Assembly (NCBI RefSeq): GCF_937616625.2
Contig: NC_065573.1
Coordinates: 15,329,001 to 15,393,000 of the forward strand
DNA: 64,000 nt
Source: Mercurialis annua
Taxonomy: Eukaryota; Streptophyta; Magnoliopsida; Malpighiales; Euphorbiaceae
Reading direction: 5' to 3'
A program made the position numbers and the translations under genes. Shown in pieces: positions 23,165 to 36,500 of the stretch (position 1 is its first letter; every line of letters begins with the position of its first letter). The notes beneath the pieces were generated by a model. That model had not been told where the DNA came from and did not search any database. It saw nothing but the letters and a program-made list of their open reading frames with translations.

Positions 23165-23475
23165 GCTCACTTATTTTGTAGGATGATGAAGGTTGTGATC
23201 CTTAACATATTTATTAACTATGTCAATCGTAATGAGATTTTTTTTCGTTGGTATCTACATCAATGGATCCAAGAAACTCAATTAGTGGTCGTGATCCCCA
23301 CCCGACAAACTCAAACTTCTTAGGTCTACCTTTCCTTTTCATGCCACCAGGAATATAAACCTCCCTTGTTTGTTCTTCCACCCAAAAGAATGAGTCACTC
23401 TTCCCCATTTCAACAAAATAACCAAACCTCTGCCCTCGGTTGTACCCCTGTTTAAACTTCTAGTAGTAATAGAAC
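23165..23475 (-). pseudogene. SWIB-domain gene fragment, frameshifted
   Basis: The minus strand encodes GMKRKGRPKKFEFVGWGSRP followed by LIEFLGSID, which I recognise as the start of the SWIB domain in plant PHD/SWIB/Plus-3/GYF proteins (the CCCH19/CCCH44/NERD group, chromatin and RNA-directed DNA methylation factors). The frame stops at 23223, but the next frame carries on plausibly (VNKYVKDHNLHHPTK) to about 23170, so one frameshift is likely. An acceptor-like TTTTGCAG lies upstream at about 23520. The rest of the parent gene is absent, so this is a captured or retained gene fragment. Confidence 0.55.
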
Positions 23476-23479
23476 ACAA

Positions 23480-24266
23480 AATTTTGTCTTTCGATGTTCT
23501 GAAATCAACCATATGTCCTGCAAAAGATTTATATATTCATTTTTTTCAAAATCATCGTAACAGATTCTAACATCTGCCAGCCTTTCCAAGCATGAAAATT
23601 GACTATACGAAAAACGATATCAATTTCAAATAAATACTTGCATTTTCATTATGAATTTCAATTAAATTGTAGCATCTTCAGACTTTCAACAACATAATTT
23701 TATCTAAATTGAATAATTCAAAAATTCAGCACTATAACTAACATGGTAAAAAATAAAAATCAACAAATACCAGCAAAATCACAAACAACAACCGATAGAA
23801 CCAATGTCATTCAGTAACTGAAAATAAAAATTACAATTATTATTTGCCCTTTCTCTGTAGTTAAAGAGATGAAAAAAAGGCGAGAGAAAACATATGTACC
23901 GGAGAAAGGAATTAAGGGCATGTACACAGGCGCCAGTCACCGACCAGGTGTGCAAATGTATCAATGTCATTTTAACACGAAGTTTAATTGTACCAGCATC
24001 ATTTTAATACAAACTTGAATTATACCGGTGAATAATTTTCAGCTTCACTCGAGTGTAACTGTGGAGACTTCAAATGGATGATGATGATGGTTTTGATGAG
24101 CGGCGGATTGTTTGGACGATGAACATAACTCGTAACCTCTCAGATTTTGGAACCGTATTTTTCTCATTTTGAAAGTATAAAAATTGAAATTAGAAAAGTT
24201 AAAAATTGAATAATAGGAGATGAAATGACAAATATCAGGTTTCAAACCTAGGGCCCAAAAAATAAT
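23480..24266. other. non-coding sequence
   Basis: AT-rich, with short frames only. No recognisable gene or element. Confidence 0.4.
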
Positions 24267-24821
24267 TGTTGGAACTGAAATATGTCACAGTCCAGGACTT
24301 GGTAAAGAGAAACTTGATGGACTTATCTGGAAATTCCAACCCAATAGAACTCATATTTATCATTAGTTTATTTTTATTTAATTTTTAAATAAAAAAATGA
24401 ATACCGTTAGTATTAGGACTCTTGATTAGGGATTTGTTCTCTATAAATAGCTAGGTTTTATTGTATTATTTTTATCAACACATCATTAATCAAAACCAAA
24501 ATTCAGGCATTTTATTCCTAATCTCCGGATTGAATCTTAACATAAGAGTAGAATTGACATTAATCTTGCTTGGATCTCAGGATTCCCAAATTAATATTGT
24601 TACTTAAATCGAACGGCGGTAACTTCATTCATAATTTGGGTAACGTCATTTAGATTCGTGTTACGTCATTTGAATCTAGGACATGTCATTCAAATCCTGT
24701 TTACCTCATCTAGAATCACCCTAATTAAAGCATCAGTGCCTAAGATTATCTATTTATAAATTTAAAGGTTCGAGCGTAGGTAAAAACCTCGCAAACATCT
24801 TTTGGCCACTCCACTAGGAAC
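24267..24821 (+). mobile_element. relic LTR plus primer site of a Tat-type gypsy element
   Basis: Matches the young Tat element at 40341 in layout and wording: CTATAAATAGCT promoter region, TTTATTCCTAATCTCCGGATT, ACTCC/CCCAAATTA region, then the LTR end CGCAAACA (24790-24797) and the primer-binding region TTTTGGCCACTCCACTAGGAAC (24801-24822). The matches are clearly diverged and no coding region follows, so it is an old truncated copy. The LTR start (TG at 24267) is approximate. Confidence 0.65.
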
Positions 24822-25139
24822 TTGCTCATAACTGAATATTGCATAATTTGGATTAAGAAGGCTATATGGATACCTCTTTATATGTTATATCTCTCTTAGA
24901 TTTATAGTTGCATATACTTTCTGGACAGGGTTTCTTTTGAATTCTTGTAAATTAATCTTTAAGCTGCTATTTCATGACTGCTATCTATGTTCGACAAGAA
25001 AAATGTTTCATGGTATGATAACATTTGTACATATAATCAAATCTCTTTTTTTGCTCTCTTGTGATTGTATTTTTCCTTAATTTATTTTTTATATACAACT
25101 GTATGTATATAGAGTAATAATTTTGTACCTTTAGATGTG

Positions 25140-25480
25140 TCTTTCCTTGCTCTTAGTAAAGTTTTTTGAAAGACAGTTTGTCAAGACTCTAAATATGGAG
25201 GTATGGGAATTAATCTTTGCATATAAGGAATCAAAGTCTTTTATTTAAATGGGTTTGGAAGTTGAGAATTAATAGCCAATATTCTCTTTGGTTGTAAGGT
25301 TACATCTCTGTGTTCTACTATTAGTAATTGGGACTCTCTTATGAATGGTGAAACGAAGAAATTTTCATTTATATGGAAAGGCATTCGTCGTACTTGTTGT
25401 TTGGATAAAATAGTTTGGGGTATCTTTAGTTCGAATATCAAATTTATAGTTGGTGATGAAAATTCGATATTGCTTTTAAC
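25140..25480 (+). pseudogene. LINE-type reverse transcriptase 3' fragment
   Basis: Broken frames carry the hallmarks of the region just after a plant LINE RT: KYGGMGI, then FYLNGFG, then SFIWKGI and VGDENSI, in that order over about 110 codons. This matches the zf-RVT-adjacent part of non-LTR retrotransposons. Several stops interrupt it and there is no catalytic RT core in the window. Confidence 0.5.
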
Positions 25481-25483
25481 ACA

Positions 25484-25937
25484 GGATTATGTAATTAGGA
25501 ATTCACAACTCAGTATCCTCAGTATTGGAGCATTGGATTCTCTACGAACTCAGCTTTTAGACATAGGATTATGCAATGAGAAATTCACAACTCAGAATGC
25601 TCAGCATTAGAGCATTGGATTCTTTATGAACTCAGCTTATAGTAGTTGCGAGTTACTTCTACACTAAGTTTTCTTCAGTTACAAGCTTCCTCTCATGAAC
25701 TCAGCAAGAAGTGTGCGATGCTGATGTGGAGTGTCATCAAGGAAGCAAGGAACATGTGCTTCATTAGTTAGTTTTCTGTTATTAGAATTACAGCTAACAT
25801 GCAATTGTCATTCTTATCAGCCAATAAGATTTATTTGTAACTGTCATCCTTGTGCTATAAAAGGAATGGCTTGTAACTTCTTCTTCCTAATAAAACATTC
25901 TCAATTTCTTAAATTAATAGAGCTTTATTTTCTTATT
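25484..25937 (+). mobile_element. copia-type 5' LTR (partial definition)
   Basis: The end is fixed by the primer-binding site that follows at 25939. The body has a promoter (CTATAAAAGG, about 25854) and AATAAA signals at about 25889. An 81-bp tandem duplication (AGGATTATGTAATTAGGAATT at 25484 and AGGATTATGCAATGAGAAATT at 25565) opens the stretch. The true 5' end of the LTR is not determined, and no second LTR exists in the window. Confidence 0.55.
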
Positions 25938-25938
25938 A

Positions 25939-25950
25939 TGGTATCAGAGC
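25939..25950 (+). promoter_or_regulatory. copia primer-binding site (initiator Met tRNA)
   Basis: TGGTATCAGAGC, the standard complement of the 3' end of plant initiator methionine tRNA, directly follows the LTR end. Confidence 0.85.
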
Positions 25951-26040
25951 CTTGAGCTCTTTATTTCTCTGAAATTATTTCAGTACTTAATGTTCAGTTT
26001 TCATAGTAAACAAATAGAAAAATTCTATTTTCTTTTCAAA

Positions 26041-26183
26041 TGGCAAACACAAACTTTAGACAAGAAAAAGTATCAGTTTCAAGCCCTTTCTTTCTACATC
26101 CAGGTGAGAAACCATCTCTGGTTCTTATTTCTACTTTACTCGATGGAGAAAATTATCATAAGTTGTATAGATCAATGAGGATG
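26041..26183 (+). pseudogene. copia gag N-terminus, interrupted by a gypsy insertion
   Basis: Starts MANTNFRQEKVSVSSPFFLH and continues PGEKPSLVLISTLLDGENYH then RSMRM, the well-known N-terminus of copia Gag (LHPGE...LLDG.NY...WSRSM). The frame is cut exactly at 26183 by the LTR of the gypsy element and resumes at 39328. The ORF start lies about 90 bp after the primer site, as expected. Confidence 0.8.
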
Positions 26184-29100
26184 TGTCACGACCCAAATTC
26201 CACCCTAATCCAAGTCACGACCGGCGCTAGGGAATGGGAATGGTTATTCCGAAACCCGTAGCAAGCCAAAAACCTCTAGAAATTTTTCGCAAATATTATT
26301 AGTGGATCGCACCTCGTATACGATCCGTTTTCAAACAACACTGTTAAAACCTTTCTCGTTTAATGCAAACACATTTCTGAAATATACATATAAGCGAAAT
26401 ATGGTTTCAGAAGTACTGGTTGGATAACCTTGTTATCTCAACCCTCGTTTCCTTCTAAAAACCTGGCGTGGTGATCACTGGAAACCAGGGACTTATCTTT
26501 CGCTTGCCTTAACACACAGGCAGCCCTGTTCCCAGCCACACGGCACCATTAATATGTTTAATAAAATAGTGCGGACACCTTTGCGTCTCGCAACAGTGGT
26601 ATTAAACATATTAAAATACACAGCGGACCGGTTACACATAGCCGGCGTATATTAAACATACTGTGTTTGACCCTCACAAAAACACACGAGGCCGACTCGG
26701 TAACTAGATACAATATGCCACTAAGCAGCCACCCAATAGGTACACACATGCACTAGATCCTATCAGAGTATCTAAACAAAGGACTAGTGGCACGGCTGCT
26801 GGCACATCACACTTATACTATTGCAGCATACTAAGAGTACAAAATCCTATGTACATTACCAAAGAAGAGCTTTCCTGAAGAAGGGATGTGGAAGCTCGAC
26901 TGACCTCAAAGTTCATTTCCTGAAAATGGAATAACAACAACGGGGTCAGAAATATAAATATTTCCGAGTGAGTAAACAGTTTACAGGTAAATACCAAAAT
27001 CGCATCATATATATAAAACAGTTATGTATATAAAATATTACCAATTTATCGATCGATTGGAAACCCTAGTCCAAAATTGTCCTGACATACACACTCATCT
27101 CACGAGCTTATAGACAACAGAATAAAGACCGTGACCCGAGTCACTGCCGTCCACTACTGTATCTCTGGTACCTGGACCGTAATCATGAAACTGCGATCGC
27201 GATTTTACCCGCGACCGTTACTGTATTACTGTCGTCTCAGGGTTTACCCGTGAAGTCAGAGAATCTACTTTCCCAATGACTTACACGACAGACATACCTC
27301 TATAACTCGACAGAAGTACATAAAAAAAATCGGTGTTGGTGATCACACAACCTTATTGCTACCCAATAGGTAGCTCGTTCCAATGGACCTTTCTTGGCTA
27401 AGTTATACTACTGCGATTTATGGATTTAAAATAATTGAATACTGATATTCAAAAGTAAACACGTAAACTCACAGTACTGCTAAGTTACTACTTAGCACCG
27501 CCGTATGTGTGACTGACTCCCTGGAGTCCTGGTCTGACTGCTGGACAGCTAGTCGGATCAAACATACAAAACACACAATACAAACATCAATATTTGTTTC
27601 TGCTATAAACATCTAGGTTCTGAAACCTAGGTCCAGACAAATCATATAAACATATAACACATAACACTTATGGTCTTTTATTTCTTAAAAACCATATAAA
27701 TCGTTTTCACTTCGAGAAAACGTTTAGACTTCTCTCTAGAAGTCATTTTAGGTATAGAAATACCTAATTAAAATCATTTAATAGTATAGACTTGATTGTG
27801 AAAACAATTCACAGTCGTATACTAATTATTTAGCAAAGCCGATTGCTAAATCTTTTAAACTGGTTAAACGTCGACTTTAAATCTTTTAAAGTTCTTTTTA
27901 AACGTTTAACTTTACTTTTAAAATGTCATATTAAAACACCTAACTTTAGGTTTAAAAATATTTATTTAAAATATTTTAGATTCGGTCGGAATACACGTCG
28001 AGTTACTAGGCGAAAACATCTCGGAATCGCCCCTCGAAAGTCCGCCGAAAAAGTCCGGAAAAGTCCCCACGCACACGTCCCGCTAAGTCACTGTTGTGCA
28101 TTCGATCCCCGGGCCATTCCGACGTGCTTTTAAATCTCGAAACGATGCAAAAATGCTATTTTAGTGTCCTATTTCACATATACTCAATCCAATCACAATT
28201 TGGACGTATAAATCGATCGTTCGATACGGTAACCGTTTATAAACGTATATATATTCGAAATATATCAAAATATATCAAAATAAACATTTAACACGGGTTT
28301 AATACCTCGAATACTTGAGTAATCGTTGAAGAAACAGAGTTAGAATCGAGAAACGGACGAAATCGACTGCTTCAGAGGAAGCAGCTCTCAAATTCATTTC
28401 CTAACTAAGGAAATGAATTCTGTTGCTTAATTATGAACCCTTAACACATATATATAGGTTTGGTTAATGTGCAATTTAGTACTAGCTCAATTATGCACTT
28501 TAAACCAACTTCTTAATTAGTCGTCCGTAGCTCAAACGGAAACGACTTCTGAATTTCATGAAACTTTACTCAAAAATCCTATAAAATATAAAAAGAATAA
28601 AAATATAATTTTTATTCTTATCCGACTTATATTTTATTCTTAATAAATCTCTGAAGATTTATTAGGTACAAATCAGTCCCACTTGATTAAACTTTTTACG
28701 TCCAAATTTCATGAAATTTTGACGATAGCTTCGTCAAATTATTTCGCGAATAATGACACCAAAATTATTCGCTCGGGACTTATAATTTATTTTATTTTAA
28801 TTTGGACTAACGAATAATATTTAATTAGTTTATAATTAAAAATTAATTGAAGTAAAAGTTTAAGGATTAAAGTTGCCCTTTTTCCTTACCTTGGCCTCCA
28901 CTCTCACGCTCACTCTTTTCTTATCATCTTATATTTTTTTTATTATTTATTTTTTTATTAATATATATATAATATATTTTTATATATATATATATCTTAA
29001 CTTATATTCGTTACCTACACGTCGAGACTTCCGAGTTTCGACATTTTAATTTCGGAGTTTTGTCCGAAATATTAAACTCTACAATTAAAGTGGTATATTA

Positions 29101-29332
29101 ATATATTAATTATCAATATATATTTATCTTACGACTCCAGTCGTATTTATTATTCTATTAGTCTCGTTTATATCCTTTATTAAAATTTAAATCCCCGATT
29201 TAAATTTTAAACTTCTATTATTATAATATATTTTTAGGAATACTTATAAATTAAATTTACGCTTAAATTTAATTTACGTATTCCCGGCTAATAAAAGCTT
29301 TATACGTGGCTTATAAAATACGGGGTATTACA
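26184..29332 (-). repeat. 3' LTR of the gypsy element (3.15 kb)
   Basis: Uninterrupted copy and the reference for the broken partner. Its minus-strand start TGTAATACCCCG is at 29332 and its end ...GGTCGTGACA at 26184. It contains only short chance frames; a 63-codon minus frame (26558-26749) appears identically in the other LTR. Confidence 0.85.
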
Positions 29333-29352
29333 TTCTCTCTCCCTTATATAAA
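29333..29352 (-). promoter_or_regulatory. polypurine tract of the gypsy element
   Basis: On the minus strand AAGGGAGAGAGAATG directly abuts the start of the left LTR, as a plus-strand primer site should. Confidence 0.7.
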
Positions 29353-32300
29353 TTCGTCCTTGAATTTACATACACTTTTTCTTTTACTTATATAGCTAAC
29401 AATACTCTTTCTATTTATTGTTCTATGCTTTTTACAGCATAAACATTATGTCATCGTATGTGGACATAACTGCTGTCATCTATGGCACTACTGTTGTGCA
29501 CTATCTTCTGTATTTTAACTTTTCATCTCATACTTACTTGTTCTCATAAACCGTATACTTTTATTTTACTAGTATACGAATGCTTACATTAGCATCTTGC
29601 AGTTCTCTTCTGACTGCATCTCATATCTCTCAATCGTTTTACATCTCATCTCATTATACATTCACTTATAGGTTCTCAACCTATAACCTTAACTTCTGTT
29701 ATCAGAAATCTAGGTATCCATTAACCTCGAGTTATTTCCTTATGTTTCCTCTTTTTAAGGCTACTTTGACTATCTGGATCGCTTATCATGAAGCGTCCGT
29801 TTACCAAATAAATTTGGTATTCTTATAGTCAGAAATGAGTTCTACAACTTCCGTTTAGACTTCGAGTTGAGATTCTTTCTCGAAGGTATCGGAAATTGAC
29901 TTCAAAGTTGCCTCTTTGAGCTAATTTTGAAAGACTGCAAAACTGATGTCATGGCTGTTATTGAAGCCAATGAACCAAGCATTTAAACCAGTCTTTTTCC
30001 AAATTTCAAATTCCCATATTTTGACATCCAATCTACAAATTCCGTGAAGAGTCGAACTTAATCCGACCTCTTTTCGGTTTCCGAAATCATCCTTGAAGTT
30101 GGCTACTAGCCAAGCTTGCATTTTTTTTATACATCTTATTACTTTTCCTTTTCGTTGTACTTCTTTACAAACAGTACAAACTTTGAACTCACTTCTGGGA
30201 TATCAACTTATTATTAAGTCTTATGATATCACCTTTGAATTCACTTTCTTTTTACTCCTTGAACTCTCTAGTTCATTTTTATTATTGATTGTACATTTTA
30301 TTGTACGTTTTATAACTAAGATTTTTAATCTTATTATAAATTGTTTGTATCTTTTAATCACTTTAGGGTAATGTTGGTTAAGTATTTTAATCTTTAACCT
30401 TACCCTCTTCATCTGTTTGAACTTCTCGTTCACTAACAGACTACTCATTCTTAACATCCTTTACATTTCATTATGAACTCTATATCTTGTATAGAATGTC
30501 TGTTCCCCCTTATCAATCTATAGTAACTTCTTGTTACAGATAGAATAACTGATCTCTTTTCTCACTAATGATGTGGTTGTATGGGTGTAAGTGTAGGTTA
30601 TAACCTAATCATCTCCCATGAAACACCTTCCTAACTCGTTCACATTCACCGCAAAACTATACTTTCGCCACTAGTTTTCGGTATTTCCAAGGTTAATTAG
30701 ACTTCTTAGCCTCTTTCCCACATACATATTCTCCTTGTTCACAGCTAACAGTTATTATAACTGTACTATAGCTGTTACTATCGCATTTAATTAACTAACT
30801 ATCAACTTTTGCTCCGTTTTCAAACATTTCACTTTGAAAACAAAATATTTATTAACATTTTTCTATTTTTAGTCGGCCATACTATACATATTTCTGGCCC
30901 GACATTGAAAATACATGTACATTACATGTATATTCCGTTACCATCCAGCCAAGACCTCACAGTCATAAGGCTCGATTCTCGGAATTTTCATCCTTTGAAA
31001 TTAATGTCTCATTACAGCTTTCAAATTCATTTATATACATATCTGGAGCTTATGCTGATAATTCCAAGTTAATTAAAGTTTATACTTCTTATCGTTGTCA
31101 CTTGCACTTTTGGCTTACCGCCAAAATTTCACGCAAGTTTCACGACAACATCTCCATCATCGAGCATCTCCTGCCTCTCCATTCGACGATCGCAACGGTT
31201 AAAACTTAGATAACCGTCTTGGGATTGTCATATCCCAATATCAAACCGATCTAACGGTTCGATCATAAGTTATTAGGGTTTTACTATACCCCGTCAGTTT
31301 CCAGACTATAGCTGAAACTAGCTCCGTCAATTCATTATCTCCATCTCATTTACACCTTGATAACATCTTTATTTTATGTTGGTTCAAGGTTTGATATACT
31401 TTTTAAGTATATTATTTATTCGTTTTATGATTTAATAATCATTTTCATTAATGAATATCTGTTAACACGACTTGACAATTCCATCAGTCGTTAACATATT
31501 CATTAATCCTCTTTACTCATATCAGAACTAGTAGTGTACCTACTTGGTTCTAAGAATACTCATATTTCCTTTATCATCTTTCTTTTAGATGTTCCGTTGT
31601 TGTTTATAGTTTAAGTGCTGAGGTTTACTCCTCTCAAACTTATGAATTATGGTTTAACTAACCACTCGTATGGATTTAAGAGATATGTCCATTACTGACA
31701 TCTGCTCTGTCTGTAAGACTAATATCCAATCCGATTAATTAAACACGTGTGTATGACTTTGTTCACTTATAGCTACTTGAAGTCAAACAAACCGAGTCGT
31801 GTTCAATTAGATCCTATTCTCTTATCTTAATCGTGACAATCTTCTATTGTCTACCCTCGAACTTTTATTTACCATAAAAGTTCATCACTAGACTTATACC
31901 AGTCTACACCTGAGTAAGAATATAGATTCTCACTCACTCTACTCTTCCTGTACTTTCATTAATCTCTAATATCTCGGAATGAAACATTAGAATCTAGGTC
32001 TTTATTATTTATTCTTATAATAAAAAACCATTATTCTTTATCTTTTTTTTTCCATCTACCTTGTCACTATCAAGAGTTTTCGTTTGAGCAAATACAGTTT
32101 TGTCTCGCGTACACTGACGCTCAATAATGTCAAATCAATTTGTTTTGCTTGCAAGCCTTTCTTTAAATCTCACTTTAAAAACAAATTGTGAATTCTCAAA
32201 TTCACGGTTCAAAAACCTTTTTCATACAATTGTACTTCAGGGTGATGACATCTCTCATTCCTAAGGAGTTGCTATTTTAATTCACTTTTTATTGATATAC

Positions 32301-33501
32301 TGATATATCAATATATATGATGCATGCCCTAATCAAAATCATTTTATGTAATATATATCATATATATAAAATTCAGGTATACTTCTTCTATAGTGATTTT
32401 CGCAACATGCACCTTTAATGCATCTGAGCACAATTATACGTTCAACTGTTAAACAAAACTTTAACAAGTTTCTTTTCAAACTACTTCTCTGTGTCATTTC
32501 AAGGTTTCCTAATCCTCACATTAGGATTTATCATTCTTTATTCAACATTTTATGTTATTATTCATTATGAGGCTGTTTATTAACAGTTATTATTCATTAG
32601 TTATGTGTGTTCTTGTTTACGGATATTCTCTATCTGTACTTTATGTTTTCTAGTTTTAGTATCACATACTAAAACACATAAACGTACTTAACTTAAACAT
32701 AAGACACATATCTAAATGTTACCTGAGGATGATTGTCGAGGCGGTATTGCCTCTCGAATCATCAGACGTTTTCCTTGTCCGTACCGGCGTATAAGTTTTC
32801 CTTTACCTTCCTCGTGAACATTCTCGCATAGCGTCTCACTCACATCATCGTCCGTATCCATCTCATCAACTGAAGAAAAATCTTCAACTTCTAGGTACAA
32901 CTGGCTGATCGGGCAACCATGTGGATCAGGCACAACATGTAGCTGAGCTCGACTAGGCCCAGACATGTTGAAACACATGTAGCCATAACGCGAGTAGCCA
33001 ATATGACAGTTATAGAAAAACACAATTTTCATATAACACACACCACCTTATAAACATATAAAAACAAAGCACATATCAATCACACATATAGTTCAGAGAA
33101 AATCTAACTATTTTCTCGAACAAACGCTTCTTCTAGAATCTTCGCCTCGTTATTCATTCGAACAGAATCAACTTCTTTGAATACTGGTCAATTGATCTGA
33201 CCGTTGCGTACTACTCTAATAGAGCGTCTCGAACACAGGAACATCTCACATGATCCCTCATTAGCGACGTGTTTCAAACACAAGAACATTTCATATGTTC
33301 CTCATCAAACATCACATATACACTATACAAGTATAAGGATTGCTAATTATAGCTGAATGATTTCAACAACTGAAAACTGATAAAGACATGACTTGAATCC
33401 TATGTTGCTGCAATAGTCTACTAGGAATCCTCACATTATTAACACATCTTACTTAACAGTATCACCAACAGTACTTCGGATGGTCGAGTACTTAAAACGT
33501 T
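29353..33501 (-). other. internal region of the gypsy element, no pol
   Basis: About 4.1 kb with no protease, RT, RNase H or integrase motif in any frame. The only notable frame is 32712-33041 on the minus strand (109 codons), near the primer site where Gag would begin. It contains an acidic stretch (DEMDTDDDVSE) and a basic one (GKGKLIRRYGQGKR). It may be a Gag N-terminal remnant, but I do not recognise a domain. The internal region of a LARD-type element normally looks like this and depends on other elements for proteins. Confidence 0.6.
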
Positions 33502-33513
33502 GCTCTGATACCA
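33502..33513 (-). promoter_or_regulatory. primer-binding site of the gypsy element
   Basis: On the minus strand TGGTATCAGAGC (initiator Met tRNA complement) lies four bases inside the right LTR end. It fixes the element's orientation. Confidence 0.85.
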
Positions 33514-33517
33514 CCTT

Positions 33518-36500
33518 TGTCACGACCCGAATTCCACCTTAATCCAAGTCACTACCGGCGCTAGGGAATGGGAATGGTTGTTCCGAAACCCGTAGCAAGC
33601 CTAAAACCTCTAGAAATGTTTCGCAAATATTATTAGTGGATCGCACCTCGCATACGATCCGTTTTCAGACAACACTGTTAAAACCTTTCTCGATTAATGC
33701 AAACACATTTCTGAAATATACATATAAGTGAAATATGGTTTCAGAAGTACTGGTTGGATAACCTTGTTATCTCAACCCTCGTTTCCTTCTGAAAACCTGG
33801 CGTGGTGATCACTGGAAACCAGGGACTTATCTTTCGCTTGCCTTAACACACAGGCAGCCCTGTTCCCAGCCACACGGCACCGTTAATATGTTTAATAAAA
33901 TAGTGCGGACACCTTTGCGTCTCGCAACAGTGGTATTAAACATATTAAAATACACAGCGGACCGGTTACACATAGCCGGCGTATATTAAACATACTGTGT
34001 TTGACCCTCACAAAAACACACGAGGCCGACTCGGTAACTAGATACAATATGCCACTAAGCAGCCACCCAATAGGTACACACATGCACTAGATCCTATCAG
34101 AGTATCTAAACAAAGGACTAGTGGCACGGCTGCTGGCACATCACACTTATACTATTGCAGCATACTAAGAGTACAAAATCCTATGTACATTACCAAAGAA
34201 GAGCTTTCCTGAAGAAGGGATGTGGAAGCTCGACTGACCTCAAAGTTCATTTCCTGAAAATGGAATAACAAAAACGGGGTCAGAAATATAAATATTTCTG
34301 AGTGAGTAAACAGTTTACAGGAAAATACCAAAATCGCATCATATATATAAAACAGTTATGTATATAAAATATTACCAATTTATCGATCGATTTGAAACCC
34401 TAGTCCACAATTGTCCTGACAGACACACTCATCTCACGAGCTTATAGACAACAGAATAAAGACCGTGACCCGAGTCACTGCCGTCTACTTTTGTATCTCT
34501 GGTACCTGGACCGTAATCATGAAACTGCCATCGCGGTTTTACCCGCGACCGTTACTGTATTACTGTCGTCTCAGGGTTTACCCGTGAAGTCAGGGAATCT
34601 ACTTTCCCAATGACTTACACGACAGACATACCTCTATAACTCGACAGAAGTACATAAAACAAATCGGTGTTGGTGATCACACAACCCTATTGCTGCCCAA
34701 TAGGTAGCTCGTTCCAATGGACCTTTCTTGGCTAAGTTATACAACTGCGATTTATGGATTTAAAATAATTGAATACTGATATTCAAAAGTAAACACGTAA
34801 ACTCACAGTACTACTAAGTTACTACTTAGCACCGCCGTATGTGTGACTGACTCCCTGGAGTCCTGGTTTGACTGCTGGACAGCTAGTCGGATCAAACATA
34901 CAAAACACACAATACAAACATCAATATTTGTTTCTGCTATAAACATCTAGGTTCTGAAACCTAGGTCCAGACAAATCATATAAACATATAACACATAACA
35001 CTTATGGTCTTTTATTTCTTAAAAACCATATAAATCGTTTTCACTTCGAGAAAACGTTTAGACTTCTCTCTAGAAGTAATTTTAGGTATAGAAATACCTA
35101 ATTAAAATCATTTAATAGTATAGACTTGATTGTCAAAACAATTCACAGTCGTATACTAATTATTTAGCAAAGCCGATTGCTAAATCTTTTAAACTGGTTA
35201 AACGTCGACTTTAACTCTTTTAAAGTTCTTTTTAAACTTTACTTTTAAAATCTCATATTAAAACACCTAACATTAGGTTTAAAAATATTTATTTAAAATA
35301 TTTTAGATTCGGTCGGAATACACGTCGAGTTACTAGGCGAAAACATCTCGGAATCGCCCCTCGAAAGTCCGCCAAAAAAGTCCGGAAACGTCCCCACGCA
35401 CACGTCCCGCTAAGTCACTGTTGTGCGTTCGATCCCCGGGCCATTCCGACGTTCTTTTAAATCTCGAAACGCTGTAAAAATGCTATTTTAATGTCCTATT
35501 TCACATATACTCAATCCAATCACAATTTGGACATATAAATCGATCGTTCGATACGGTAACCGTTTATAAACGTATATATATTCAAAATATATCAATATAA
35601 ACATTTAACACAGGATTAATACCTCGATTACTTGAGTAATCGTTGAAGAAACGGAGTTAGAATCGAGAAACGGACGAAATCGACTGCTTTAGAGGAAGCA
35701 GCTCTCAAATTTCATTTCCTAACTAAGGAAATGAATTCTGTTGCTTAATTATGAACCCTTAACACATATATATAGGTTTGGTTAATGTGCAATTTAGTAC
35801 TAGCTCAATTATGCACTTTAAACCAACTTCTTAATTAGTCGTCCGTAGCTCAAACGGAAACGACTTCTGAATTTCATGAAACTTTACCCAAAAATCCTAT
35901 AAAATATAAAAAGAATAAAAATATAATTTTTATTCTTATCCGACTTATATTTTATTCTTAATAAATCTCTGAAGATTTATTAGGTACAAATCAGTCCCAC
36001 TTGATTAAACTTTTTACGTCCAAATTTCATGAAACTTTGACGATAGCTTCGTCAAATTATTTCGCGAATAATGACACCAAAATTATTCGCTGGGGACTTA
36101 AAATTTATTTTATTTTAATTTGGACTAACGAATAATATTTAATTAGTTTATAATTAAAAACTAATTGAAGTAAAAGTTTAGGGATTAAAGTTGCCCTTTT
36201 TCCTTACCGTTTCCCACCTAGGAGTATAAGTTGGTGAGGGTGAGAAAGAAGTTATGCTCCGATGCACTGTTCTCTCTCGCTATTTCCGCGATCATCCGAG
36301 GGGAAGGGTCTCATTTTGGGGCCGGCCCGCGATGAAGCAGGAATGGATGAGGGAGATTTCGAGTCAGTGTGCAACATAGGCCTAAAAATATACATACCCA
36401 GCTGAGATGTGATATGACTACCCATGAATCCGATTCCTATCTTAAGTCTGTCAGTTCCTTTAGCAGCTTACATATGGGAATCATAGATCATTTATATTAT

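Noticed and set aside
26558..26749. 63-codon minus-strand frame found identically at 33892-34083
   Set aside because: It is repeated only because it lies in both LTRs; no family resemblance or coding signal.
29353..33501. Search for tRNA or rRNA genes and for a hidden pol in the gypsy interior
   Set aside because: No cloverleaf, rRNA or RT/IN motif could be seen in any frame.
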